Part shown: positions 1 through 6,757 of the stretch, one piece after another
How the letters are laid out: every line of letters starts with the position of its first letter
How positions within the stretch are numbered: the first letter of the stretch is position 1
DNA from: an uncultured Victivallales bacterium
GTDB lineage: Bacteria; Verrucomicrobiota; Lentisphaeria; Oligosphaerales; JAFGRS01
NCBI GenBank assembly: GCA_903834675.1
Contig: CAILKC010000662.1
Coordinates: 1-12,876 of the forward strand
Length of the DNA: 12,876 nt
Direction of reading: 5' to 3'
Program-made: the position numbers and the translations under genes
Notes under the pieces: model-generated
What the model was told of the DNA's origin: nothing
Databases searched by the model: none
The model's input: only the letters and a program-made list of their open reading frames with translations

Positions 1-221
1 GCCGCGCTTTCAGCGCTCCGCGGCGTCTGGCATTCGCGACACGTCCCGCCGGAAGTCTCCCCCAAGAGTCAAGTGACCCGTTTTGCTCGCCGGACGCGGA
101 GACGATCGAAACAGAAGCCCCTACGGAACTGACATGCGCCCCAGCCCAGGACAGCGCCTTGGGTACGCAGCCCCGTTGGGGTAGGATACGCAGTTGCACC
201 TGAGTCGTCACACTCCCAGAC
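1..221. other. Left-edge non-coding stretch with no confident gene
   Basis: No convincing coding sequence was found here. All three plus frames that enter from the left edge stop within about 200 bases. Their third-position base bias is weaker than in the genes of this window, and they show no recognisable motif. On the minus strand the frames that reach the edge are short and lack a ribosome binding site. At the extreme edge, GCGCT (4-8) can pair with AGCGC (12-16), or GCCGCG (1-6) with CGCGGC (19-24). No T-run follows either structure on either strand. The only other structure is the tandem-hairpin element listed separately. The stretch most likely holds the 3' untranslated end of the minus-strand operon. 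Confidence 0.5.
139..193. repeat. Tandem-hairpin element, possible dispersed intergenic repeat
   Basis: Two small inverted repeats sit side by side. CCCAGG (145-150) pairs with CCTTGGG (157-163), leaving one bulged T and a 6-nt loop. CCCC (171-174) pairs with GGGG (178-181) around a GTT loop. The second hairpin is bracketed by two copies of TACGCAG (164-170 and 187-193). From memory, blocks of the CCCAGCCCAGG / CCCCGTTGGGG type recur as dispersed intergenic elements in genomes of Planctomycetes-like and Armatimonadota-like bacteria, so this may be one copy. Only one copy is visible here, so its repeat status is inferred. The position downstream of the minus operon would also suit transcript 3'-end formation, but there is no T-run. 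Confidence 0.35.
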
Positions 222-323
222 CTACCGTTCGTCAAACTCCACGCCGTACCGTTGGCGGGAGGCCCAGAATTTCTCCTGGAAGGTCCGGCGCCGGTGGTGC
301 TCTTCCTGGTCCGCAAGGTCCAA
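222..323 (-). CDS. Doubtful 33-codon small ORF downstream of the GH50 gene
   Basis: A minus-strand frame opens with TTG four bases after the GH50-like gene's stop and ends with TAG. It would encode 33 residues. The N-terminal half is charged and rich in His and Arg (DLADQEEHHRRR). The C-terminal half contains the segment TFQEKFWASRQRYGVEF and ends DER. Most third positions are G or C, as in real genes of this window, and the C-terminal half has a protein-like mix of aromatic, charged and small residues. Against it: there is no ATG, no clear Shine-Dalgarno sequence before the TTG, and the length is very short. The family is not recognised. It could be a fourth cistron of the operon, a remnant of a gene, or chance. 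Confidence 0.2.
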   Translation of the reverse strand: MDLADQEEHHRRRTFQEKFWASRQRYGVEFDER

Positions 324-327
324 CTGG

Positions 328-2436
328 CTACGGCGCCGCCCGGGTGGCGTAGAGGCTGTAGCCCACCTGGCGCGCCGCGGCGAGGGTTTCGGGATAGGGC
401 GTATCGCCGACGTCGAGGAAGCCGATCTGGTAGTTCTCGCCGTCGCCGCGGCCGGTGGTGGCCTGGTCGCCGAACTGGAACCAGTGCGTGCCCACGATCA
501 ACGGATGGCGCAGGGCGCCGGTGACGTAGTCGCGATAGGCCGCGGCGCGGGCTTCCTGGTCGGCGGTCGGCACCAGCCCGGTGTGGAACAGGCCGCGGTC
601 GAGCGCGCCAAAGTGGAACTCACCGATGATCAACGGTTTGTCAAGGCCCTCGGGCAAGCGCACGTCGGCCACGCCGCGGCGGTAGACGTTGTAGCTGATC
701 ACGTCGCAGTAGGGCGCCGCGGCACGCACCGCCAGCTCGTTGACCCAGGCGAAGCGACAGCCCAGGTAAAGCGTGTGCGGCGCGCTGGCCTTGACCTCAT
801 CCCGGCAGGTGCGGAAGTAGGTCTCGGCAGTCTTGCTGTAGAACGCGGTGAGATCGGCGCGCGCTTTGGCCAGATCGGGCGCCTGGCGCGACTCAAGCAG
901 CGCTTCCCAGGACACCTGCTGGCAGCCCCAGGCGGCATTGAGGGCCTCGATGGTGACGTACTTCGCTTTCAGGTCGGCGACGAAGACCTGCTTGGCGGGC
1001 TGCCCGGCCGGCGACACCAGCGCCGCCACGGCCAGCGAGGTGTCATCGCCCCAACTGATCTCGTTGTCGACGAAGTAGCCGATGCACCACGGATCGTCGG
1101 CAGCGCGGTCTTTGTGCCGGGCCAGGCTATCGCGCAGGGCCGTGGCGAAGCCGGGGTCGAAGACATCGCGGAACTTGCCCCAGTAGCCCTCGCTGCCCTC
1201 CAGGTTCCGCCCGCCGAAGTGGACCGTCGCGGCGTAGGGGGTCTGGCGCTGCAGGTAGATCGACTCCATGGACCAGTTGCCGATGGTGTTGAGGCCCCAA
1301 CTGCGCAGCCGACGGTGGGTCAGTTGCGCAAACTCCGCCTCCCAGCCCTCGCCGTACTTCCGCAGCAGGTTGGCGGCCGTGAAGTTGTAGGTCTCGTAGG
1401 TCTTGCCCTCGTAGTAGTTGTGGGGGGCCCAGGAGCCCTTGCCATAGAAGCGTGAAAACGGCGATTCGGCCGACGGCAGGCCGCGGAACCAATTCTGGCG
1501 GTCGGTGATGGGCGTGGTGGCGTTGTTGGTGTTGACGCAGTCGATGCCGTGGGACCAGAAGAGGCGCCCCTCGGGGTCGACCAGCCACCACTTGCCTTCG
1601 TGCTTGGCGGTACGGAAGAAGCCGGTGGCTTCGAGTTGGGGGCCGGCCGCCCAGCCGCCAAAGCGGCTCCAGCCGTCCGGCCCGGGCCGCGTTTGCAGTT
1701 CGGTCGCCTCGGCCGCGCGCCGGCTCCGCAGTTCCGCCTGGTCGCGCAGCTTACCAGGCCAGTCCCGGTGGATGAACTGGCCATACTCGTCGATCATGGG
1801 AAAGAACTCGGCCGCGGTCTTGCCGGCCCAGGGCGCCGCCGGGTAGACGCCGGTCACGCGCACCTTAGCGATCTCAAACAGGTGATCCTCCGTGGGCTTC
1901 GGCACAAACACCACAAGCTGCGTGATGTTGCCCGTGTCGATGCCGCCCTTGTCGCCGAAGCCAGGGGGATTGCCGCGCATGCCGAAGAACGTGATCGCGC
2001 TGCCTACGACCGCGTGCAGCAGCGGGACCTCAAGCACGCCGCGAGCCCCGGGTTCAAGCTCGAGGCTGCGGGTGATACAGTGGCTGATGCCATCCGCGCC
2101 GGGGTTATCGACCCGGCAGCAGACGGTCGCGCGGTTCGTGCCGAGGTTGGCCACCTCGAGCTGCAGCTTCTCGAACGCACTCAGGTCCCAGTGCCCAGCT
2201 GGAGCCGGGAGGGTGATTCCGGGCCATTCCTGCTGGTGGCCACTTGCCAGGCGCAGGGCCGTGCCGTCGGAGCCCGGGGACAGGCTGACGCGCACATCGC
2301 GGGCCTCAATCTTCCCGGCGTCGACGTCCTTCCCGAAGTCGTACAACATGCGATCCTCCCCCGGCGCCGCCAGGGCGCTGCCGAGACTCAGAATCATGAT
2401 CGAAGCGCAGGCTTGCAGCGCGGTGCGTGGGTTCAT
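328..2436 (-). CDS. Secreted GH50-like glycoside hydrolase (beta-agarase / beta-galactosidase type)
   Basis: This 702-residue protein probably cleaves beta-galactosidic or related bonds in a polysaccharide outside the cytoplasm. Residues 1-23 form a Sec signal peptide ending ALA-A. Residues about 30-200 look like a beta-sandwich carbohydrate-binding domain. A (beta/alpha)8 barrel follows, opening with GKWWLVDPEGRLFWSHGI (281-298). The clan GH-A acid/base is probably Glu459 in YFVDNE, and the nucleophile Glu606 in LIIGEF. The segment around 652-680 (HWFQFGDQ, TGRGDGENYQIGF, DTPYPE) closely matches what I know of GH50 agarases. Length and domain order also fit that family. The ATG is the first usable start because an in-frame TAA lies just upstream. 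It overlaps the aminotransferase stop as ATGA, so translation is probably coupled. The GH50-like assignment is strong. Agarose itself as the substrate is uncertain, since many family members in non-marine bacteria are uncharacterised. Confidence 0.88.
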   Translation of the reverse strand: MNPRTALQACASIMILSLGSALAAPGEDRMLYDFGKDVDAGKIEARDVRVSLSPGSDGTALRLASGHQQEWPGITLPAPAGHWDLSAFEKLQLEVANLGTNRATVCCRVDNPGADGISHCITRSLELEPGARGVLEVPLLHAVVGSAITFFGMRGNPPGFGDKGGIDTGNITQLVVFVPKPTEDHLFEIAKVRVTGVYPAAPWAGKTAAEFFPMIDEYGQFIHRDWPGKLRDQAELRSRRAAEATELQTRPGPDGWSRFGGWAAGPQLEATGFFRTAKHEGKWWLVDPEGRLFWSHGIDCVNTNNATTPITDRQNWFRGLPSAESPFSRFYGKGSWAPHNYYEGKTYETYNFTAANLLRKYGEGWEAEFAQLTHRRLRSWGLNTIGNWSMESIYLQRQTPYAATVHFGGRNLEGSEGYWGKFRDVFDPGFATALRDSLARHKDRAADDPWCIGYFVDNEISWGDDTSLAVAALVSPAGQPAKQVFVADLKAKYVTIEALNAAWGCQQVSWEALLESRQAPDLAKARADLTAFYSKTAETYFRTCRDEVKASAPHTLYLGCRFAWVNELAVRAAAPYCDVISYNVYRRGVADVRLPEGLDKPLIIGEFHFGALDRGLFHTGLVPTADQEARAAAYRDYVTGALRHPLIVGTHWFQFGDQATTGRGDGENYQIGFLDVGDTPYPETLAAARQVGYSLYATRAAP

Positions 2437-3749
2437 CCGTGCGGATTAGCTCCTTGCTTGGACTGACGGCGCTCCCAGGCGCGCAACGCTGGCAGGTTCG
2501 CCTCGACCTTGCCGAAGGCCGCTGCCAGCCGCCGCATCCCGGCCGCATCCGGAGTGGTGTAGTTCCACCCCATCTCAACCGAGCGCGCAATCTTGAGCTC
2601 GCAGTTCGGCACGCGGACAGCGCGATAGTCGATGCCGCTCTGGCGCAGGGGTTCGGTCCACATCACCTTCGGTCCCGCATACGTCTGCCAATGCAGTCGG
2701 GGCCAGGTGCTGATCGGCGAGGGAATATACTGGAAACACCCCACGCCCTCGGCACGCAGGGCTTGGAAGAGGGTCTGCTTGCTGATGCCGGCGGCCTCGG
2801 CGGCGAAGTTCATGGTGATCATGTGGTAGCTGGGTTCATCACCCGCGGCGTACACCGGGAAAGAGACCAAGCTCAGTCCGGCCATGGCGGCGCGCAGCAG
2901 GCGGACATTCTCCCGCCGACCGGCGATTTCCTCGTCGAGTTTCCGGATTTGCTCGGTGAGCATGACGGCGACCAGCGGGCTGAGGCGGTAGGTGTAGACC
3001 AGGCTGTCGATGTAGCGGTCCAGGCGCTCGTGGGGGAAGTCAGGCTCCAGCGAGCGGCCCATGTGCTGGCCGCACAAGGCCGCCTTCCAGTACACCTCCT
3101 TGTCGGGAGTGACCATGAAGCCCGCCTCTGCCGTGGCCAGGAGCTTGCCGCCCATGCAGGAGAAGCCGGCGGCATGGCCAAAGGTGCCCACTTTGCGACC
3201 CGCATGCAGGGCGCCGTGGGCCTGGCTACCATCCTCGATCAGCTTCAGGCCATGGCGATCGGCGATAGCCCGCAGCGCGGTCAGGTTGGCCGCCTGGCCA
3301 AAGATGTGGACGGCCAGGATGGCGCGGCTGCGCGGGGTGATGGCGGCCTCCACCGCCGCCGGGTCGAGCAGGCCGGTCTCGGGGCAGACATCGACAAACA
3401 CCGGAATGGCGTTGTTGTGCAGGATGCAGGAGATGCTGGCGCCCCAGGTGTAGGGCGTGGTGATCACCTCGTCGCCCCAGGAGATTTCCAGGCCCATGAG
3501 GCAATCTTGCAGCGCCGCGTGACCGCTGCTGGCCAGCAGACAGTGCGGCACCCCTTGCCAGGCCGCGATGGCGCTCTCGGCTTCGGCGATCTCGGGGGTG
3601 TTACGGTTCAGGCCGACCGTCCGGCCCCTTTCCAGCATCTCCACCACCCGGTCGATGGTCTCCTGCCGAAACGAGGGGTGCGGACCGGATTTCGGGAGCT
3701 CGTCCGCCGGTCCGCCGAGTAGAGCCAGGGTCTTGGAACTCATCGTCAT
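2433..3749 (-). CDS. DegT/DnrJ/EryC1/StrS-family PLP-dependent aminotransferase
   Basis: This 438-residue cytoplasmic protein belongs to the sugar-aminotransferase / AHBA-synthase family, which normally transfers an amino group to a keto-sugar or a related cyclic ketone. Visible motifs are the phosphate-binding loop SSGHAAL (74-80), the cofactor-ring Asp173 in LIEDGSQAHGA, and the presumed Schiff-base Lys202 in FSCMGGKLLATAEAGF. The usual sequence after the lysine is glycine-rich (GEGG-like); here it reads TAEAG, so the active site is somewhat divergent. There is no signal peptide. The gene begins 19 bp after the upstream glycosidase and overlaps the GH50 gene by 4 bp. An AAGGA lies 4 nt before the chosen ATG. 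A second in-frame ATG at 3743, with about 10 nt spacing, is equally possible. The family is certain. The substrate is unknown, but the location between two glycosidases suggests a released or modified sugar. Confidence 0.9.
   Translation of the reverse strand: MTMSSKTLALLGGPADELPKSGPHPSFRQETIDRVVEMLERGRTVGLNRNTPEIAEAESAIAAWQGVPHCLLASSGHAALQDCLMGLEISWGDEVITTPYTWGASISCILHNNAIPVFVDVCPETGLLDPAAVEAAITPRSRAILAVHIFGQAANLTALRAIADRHGLKLIEDGSQAHGALHAGRKVGTFGHAAGFSCMGGKLLATAEAGFMVTPDKEVYWKAALCGQHMGRSLEPDFPHERLDRYIDSLVYTYRLSPLVAVMLTEQIRKLDEEIAGRRENVRLLRAAMAGLSLVSFPVYAAGDEPSYHMITMNFAAEAAGISKQTLFQALRAEGVGCFQYIPSPISTWPRLHWQTYAGPKVMWTEPLRQSGIDYRAVRVPNCELKIARSVEMGWNYTTPDAAGMRRLAAAFGKVEANLPALRAWERRQSKQGANPHG
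2450..2454 (-). promoter_or_regulatory. Shine-Dalgarno-like AGGAG for the GH50-like gene
   Basis: AGGAG lies inside the 3' end of the aminotransferase gene, 13 nt upstream of the GH50-like ATG at 2436. This spacing is longer than optimal. Together with the ATGA stop/start overlap it suggests that translation of the second gene relies on ribosomes finishing the first. Confidence 0.4.
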
Positions 3750-3768
3750 ACCATCCTTCGCGGTTGGA

Positions 3769-6642
3769 TTACTTCGTCGGCCAGCGCAGCCGGGCGGCTA
3801 CGTCCGTGCGCAGCGCCGGTATACGCAGAGCCAGGATACCGGCACGAATCTCGGCTTTCTCCAGGCGCTGCGGGGCGCCTTCCCAAGTCTCCCACCACTC
3901 GATCTCGACGGGGCCGTCAGCAAGTCCTTTGAGGGTGACGATGGCGTCGGGCACCGCGGTGACGGCGTCAAGACCGTGGTTGAACCAGTCGCTGTCGCGG
4001 TTCTGCACCCAGAGTATGGCGGTGCGCTCACTGGCCAGCGCCGCGCACAACAGATTGGGTCGGTCGATGATGCGGCAGCCCTCGAAACGGTAGCTCTTGA
4101 CCCGCACCCAGTCCTTGCCGGTGTTCTCGACGCGGAGGCGGTGGGCGCCGGCGGGAACCTGGATGCTGATGTCTTCGTTGTAGACCGATTCCCACAGCTT
4201 CCACTGTGGGCGGAACTCCCAGCTCTTGCCCTTGCCTTCGCCGCAGGGCAGGTCGCGGTCCAGAGCCACGACCTCATCAACGTAGACCAGCAGCCGACCG
4301 GAGTTCGAGACGCGGTCGATGGTCATGGTGAAGGCGCCCGCGGTCGGGTAGGTCACGCTGAACACCGGCGGGTTGCGCAGGTCCTTGTGTCCCTCGCCAT
4401 GCAGCAACGCAAGCAACTCGCCGGGGTCGTTGATGCTGCCGTCAGCCGCGAGGGTGAACTCGTTGACGGCCTGACGCCGAAAGCCATCGGCCGGCGTCAG
4501 GACAGCCGCCCGCACCGGCCGGGCGACGCCCGGGTCGGCATAGGTGGCCTCCGTCTCGACCTGGCGCCAGACGGCCGTGCCGAAGGGCAGGCCAGCGGTA
4601 AAGCGCTGGATGGCGGTGAAGTGTCCGTAGAGGTTCAGCGGATCGATGTAGTTCTCGTGCCACCAGGGCATGGGAATGCCATCGCAGCCGCTCGCCACGG
4701 CGCTCCAGAAGGCGTTGTGCAGAGCCCAGCCTTTGGGGTCTTTGTCGGCGGTGGTGTCGTGGCTGCGGATGCCGAACTCGCCAAAGATGTGGGGTTTCTG
4801 GAAGGCGCCCCACTGGTGCAGGCAGTACTCGCGGACCTGTTCGGCGACGTTGGCGTCGTTGTTGGTATAGCAGTGGGTTTGGACGATGTCGATCTCCGGG
4901 ATCTTCCAGAAGACCTCGGGGCCCGTCTTGCTCCAGAAACTGGTGGTGATCGGGTGCCGGTAGGGATCGATGGAGCGCAGGTAGGCCGCCATCTCCTTAT
5001 GCCAGGCCAGCAACGTCTCCTGGCTGGTTTCGGCCCAGCCCTCGAACTCGTTGCCAAACTCCCAACAGAGCACCTGCGGACTGGCGGCCCAGCGCGCCAC
5101 GGTGTAGCGCAGGCGGTTGCGGTAGTGTCGGCGCGCCGTGGCGTCGGTGAACCAGTCCCCCGGGGTCTTGCAGGGGCCACCGTTGGTCAGGTTGAAGGGA
5201 TTGGCCTTCCATCCGCCTTCGCGGAAATCCTGATGGGTATCCAGGCAGAGCATGTAGACGAAGCTGTGCTCGCGGGCCAGTTGCAGGGCGAAATCCAGAC
5301 GGGCGGCCTGGGCCTGGCGGTAACGACCGAGGGTGGGCTCCCACTCGAGGCCGAGGCCACTGCCGCTCAGCCACCAACGGTTCCAATTCTCGCCGGCAGC
5401 AGCCATCTTGGCAATCGCCTCGTCAGCGAGCTGCCCCGAGGTCGGGTAGATGGGCAGATTATGGCCAATGGGCAGGTAGGGTGTGCCGTTGTCGAAGACG
5501 AGGTAACGAGAGTCGACGGCGCTGGGGCGCACGAAGCCGCGGGCCGTGGAGGCGGTGACCTGGAAGGGCGGGACCGCGAAGCTCACGCTGCCGGTGCGGT
5601 CGCGAGCGCGAAGTTCGCAACGCAGCGGGCCAACCTCGGTGGCGGCCAGACGGACACACCACTGTCCGCGGGCCTCGGGCATCATGATTTCCATGCCGCG
5701 CGAGACCAGACGCCGGTGCGGCACCCGATAGAACCCGGGGACTTCGCAGGTAGCGCCTGAGGCGGTGGTGACCACGGCATCAAGGCGGACATCGTCGGGG
5801 TCAAAGGGGTTGTCCCAGGCGCCGGTGAGATCAACGGTGAGGTCAATGGGGGCATAGAGGGGCACCTCGGCGGGGACGGGACCGACGCCGCGCAGTGCCA
5901 GGGTCTCGCGCGCCGGTCCGGCCGGATCGGGGGGCGGGGTTGGCATGGTGGTTTCCCGCAAGGCCAATTTGACCGTGACGCTGGCGTCGACGGCGAAGTC
6001 GGCGGGGTGCAAGGTCATCTCCAGCGTCTGGCTCGCGTCGGAAAGGCGGCTGCGGACAGAGCCGATCCCATCCGGCACGACGGCGACCGCGGGCTCTCCG
6101 GGTGCCCCAATCAGCAGGCGCTGAAAAGAGCTCGAAAGGGCCTGGCCGACCTTGACGTGGCAAACGGGTTCAGCGAACAGCAGCCGGGTATCCTCGGCAC
6201 GCCGCGGCACCGACAGCACCGCCCAGAGGCCAGAGGTCAACTTGAGTTCGGCGGTCTTACGGACCTCGAGGGCGATCTCCACGCCGTCGGCCACCGGCGT
6301 CAGTTCCAGGGTGTAGGCCAGGGGCGCGGCGGGCGCGGTGGTGCCCCAGAGGCCGCTCAGGCGCAACACCCCCTTAGCGTCGAGGGTGGGGCCAGCGCTG
6401 ACACTGCCCTTCTCGAGCCGCTCGTAGATCCATTTGTCATGCCACTGGAAGAAGGCGAGGGAAGCGACCTCGTTGCCGTCCCGGATGGCCCGCAGGGTCC
6501 CCGGCGCCTCGAAGCGCACGGTCATGGAGGGGCCCTGCCAGAGCCAGGCGTTGCCTGCCGCTGTCCATCCCGCCGCGGGGGCGCTGGTGGAGAGGGCGCC
6601 GGCCGCCAGGCAGGCTGCGAGGGTTGCGTGTCGCGACGTCAT
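3769..6642 (-). CDS. Secreted multidomain clan GH-A glycosidase with DUF5060-like domain
   Basis: With the start chosen here the protein has 957 residues. Residues 1-24 form a signal peptide (cut near APAA-G). Residues about 30-235 are a beta-rich domain. Residues about 255-365 resemble DUF5060 (NPFDPDDVRL, VPGFYR, GQWCVRL). Residues about 375-690 form a GH5-like (beta/alpha)8 barrel. The likely acid/base is Glu532 in WEFGNE and the nucleophile Glu622 in IFGEFG, as expected for a retaining clan GH-A enzyme. Residues about 735-870 look like a carbohydrate-binding beta-sandwich, followed by a short beta domain to the end. It is the first gene of the minus operon. In-frame TTG (6660) and ATG (6648) starts lie upstream, but AGGAG (6651-6655) is placed 8 nt before the ATG at 6642, which is why that start is preferred. 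The glycosidase class is clear. The exact family and substrate (mannan, cellulose-like or galactan) are not. Confidence 0.85.
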   Translation of the reverse strand: MTSRHATLAACLAAGALSTSAPAAGWTAAGNAWLWQGPSMTVRFEAPGTLRAIRDGNEVASLAFFQWHDKWIYERLEKGSVSAGPTLDAKGVLRLSGLWGTTAPAAPLAYTLELTPVADGVEIALEVRKTAELKLTSGLWAVLSVPRRAEDTRLLFAEPVCHVKVGQALSSSFQRLLIGAPGEPAVAVVPDGIGSVRSRLSDASQTLEMTLHPADFAVDASVTVKLALRETTMPTPPPDPAGPARETLALRGVGPVPAEVPLYAPIDLTVDLTGAWDNPFDPDDVRLDAVVTTASGATCEVPGFYRVPHRRLVSRGMEIMMPEARGQWCVRLAATEVGPLRCELRARDRTGSVSFAVPPFQVTASTARGFVRPSAVDSRYLVFDNGTPYLPIGHNLPIYPTSGQLADEAIAKMAAAGENWNRWWLSGSGLGLEWEPTLGRYRQAQAARLDFALQLAREHSFVYMLCLDTHQDFREGGWKANPFNLTNGGPCKTPGDWFTDATARRHYRNRLRYTVARWAASPQVLCWEFGNEFEGWAETSQETLLAWHKEMAAYLRSIDPYRHPITTSFWSKTGPEVFWKIPEIDIVQTHCYTNNDANVAEQVREYCLHQWGAFQKPHIFGEFGIRSHDTTADKDPKGWALHNAFWSAVASGCDGIPMPWWHENYIDPLNLYGHFTAIQRFTAGLPFGTAVWRQVETEATYADPGVARPVRAAVLTPADGFRRQAVNEFTLAADGSINDPGELLALLHGEGHKDLRNPPVFSVTYPTAGAFTMTIDRVSNSGRLLVYVDEVVALDRDLPCGEGKGKSWEFRPQWKLWESVYNEDISIQVPAGAHRLRVENTGKDWVRVKSYRFEGCRIIDRPNLLCAALASERTAILWVQNRDSDWFNHGLDAVTAVPDAIVTLKGLADGPVEIEWWETWEGAPQRLEKAEIRAGILALRIPALRTDVAARLRWPTK

Positions 6643-6650
6643 GCCCATCA

Positions 6651-6655
6651 CTCCT
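6651..6655 (-). promoter_or_regulatory. Ribosome binding site AGGAG deciding the start of the clan GH-A gene
   Basis: On the minus strand the leader reads ATAGGAGTG just before ATG-GGC-ATG. AGGAG is 8 nt from the second ATG (6642) but only 2 nt from the first (6648), and it lies inside any product begun at TTG 6660. This favours 6642 and gives a protein with a compact N-region before the signal-peptide core. Confidence 0.65.
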
Positions 6656-6689
6656 ATCAATAAACACCCTCATCCGCGCGTTCCCGCCA

Positions 6690-6706
6690 ATGGATTTGTA
6701 TTCCAT
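6690..6706. promoter_or_regulatory. Candidate operator: 17-bp imperfect palindrome
   Basis: ATGGATTTGTATTCCAT has perfect outer arms (ATGGA and TCCAT) plus one further matching pair within the 7-bp spacer. It lies 47 bp from the minus-strand start (6642) and 51 bp from the plus-strand start (6758), almost exactly midway. Size, symmetry and position are typical of a dimeric repressor site, for example the LacI type common beside sugar operons. The regulator is not in this window, so assignment to a family is inference. A 5-bp arm can occur by chance. Confidence 0.35.
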
Positions 6707-6757
6707 CGCGGCATGCGTGGCAGTCAGGGCCTCCCGCGGCTTCTGGGGACCCGGTGC

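Larger units (their letters stand above)
6643..6757. promoter_or_regulatory. Divergent promoter region between the two operons
   Basis: About 115 bp separate the starts of the minus-strand glycosidase operon and the plus-strand glycan-assembly operon, so both promoters must lie here or inside the neighbouring 5' coding ends. The middle and the end nearest the glycosidase gene are more A+T-rich than the coding sequence around them. I could not define convincing -35/-10 pairs. A weak pair on the minus strand (TTGGCG, then TGTTTA after 18 bp) is too poor to call. A centrally placed palindrome is listed separately. Confidence 0.55.

Noticed and set aside
1..201. Plus-strand frame entering from the left edge and running 66 codons to a TGA near 201, as a possible gene 3' end.
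   Set aside because: It runs straight through the tandem-hairpin element, has weaker third-position bias than neighbouring genes, and shows no recognisable protein motif.
3568..5760. A 730-codon open frame on the plus strand opposite the clan GH-A gene and the start of the aminotransferase gene.
   Set aside because: Long antisense open frames are expected in G+C-rich genes with strong third-position bias. The translation is low-complexity (rich in Gly, Ala, Val, Asp, Arg), has no motif, and lies opposite genes with intact catalytic motifs.
6610..6642. Lipobox-like LAAC near residue 11 of the clan GH-A protein.
   Set aside because: Only about six residues separate it from the charged N-terminus, too short for a lipoprotein signal core. 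A standard signal-peptidase site (APAA-G) follows at the usual distance.
6653..6690. Minus-strand -35/-10 pair TTGGCG and TGTTTA.
   Set aside because: Both boxes match the consensus poorly, and such pairs are easy to find by chance in a 115-bp region.
6434..6757. Upstream extension of the SGNH-like gene, adding 108 residues from an ATG at 6434.
   Set aside because: The added segment overlaps the 5' end of the divergent glycosidase gene and would bury the export signal more than 130 residues in. The ATG at 6758 gives a plausible signal sequence.
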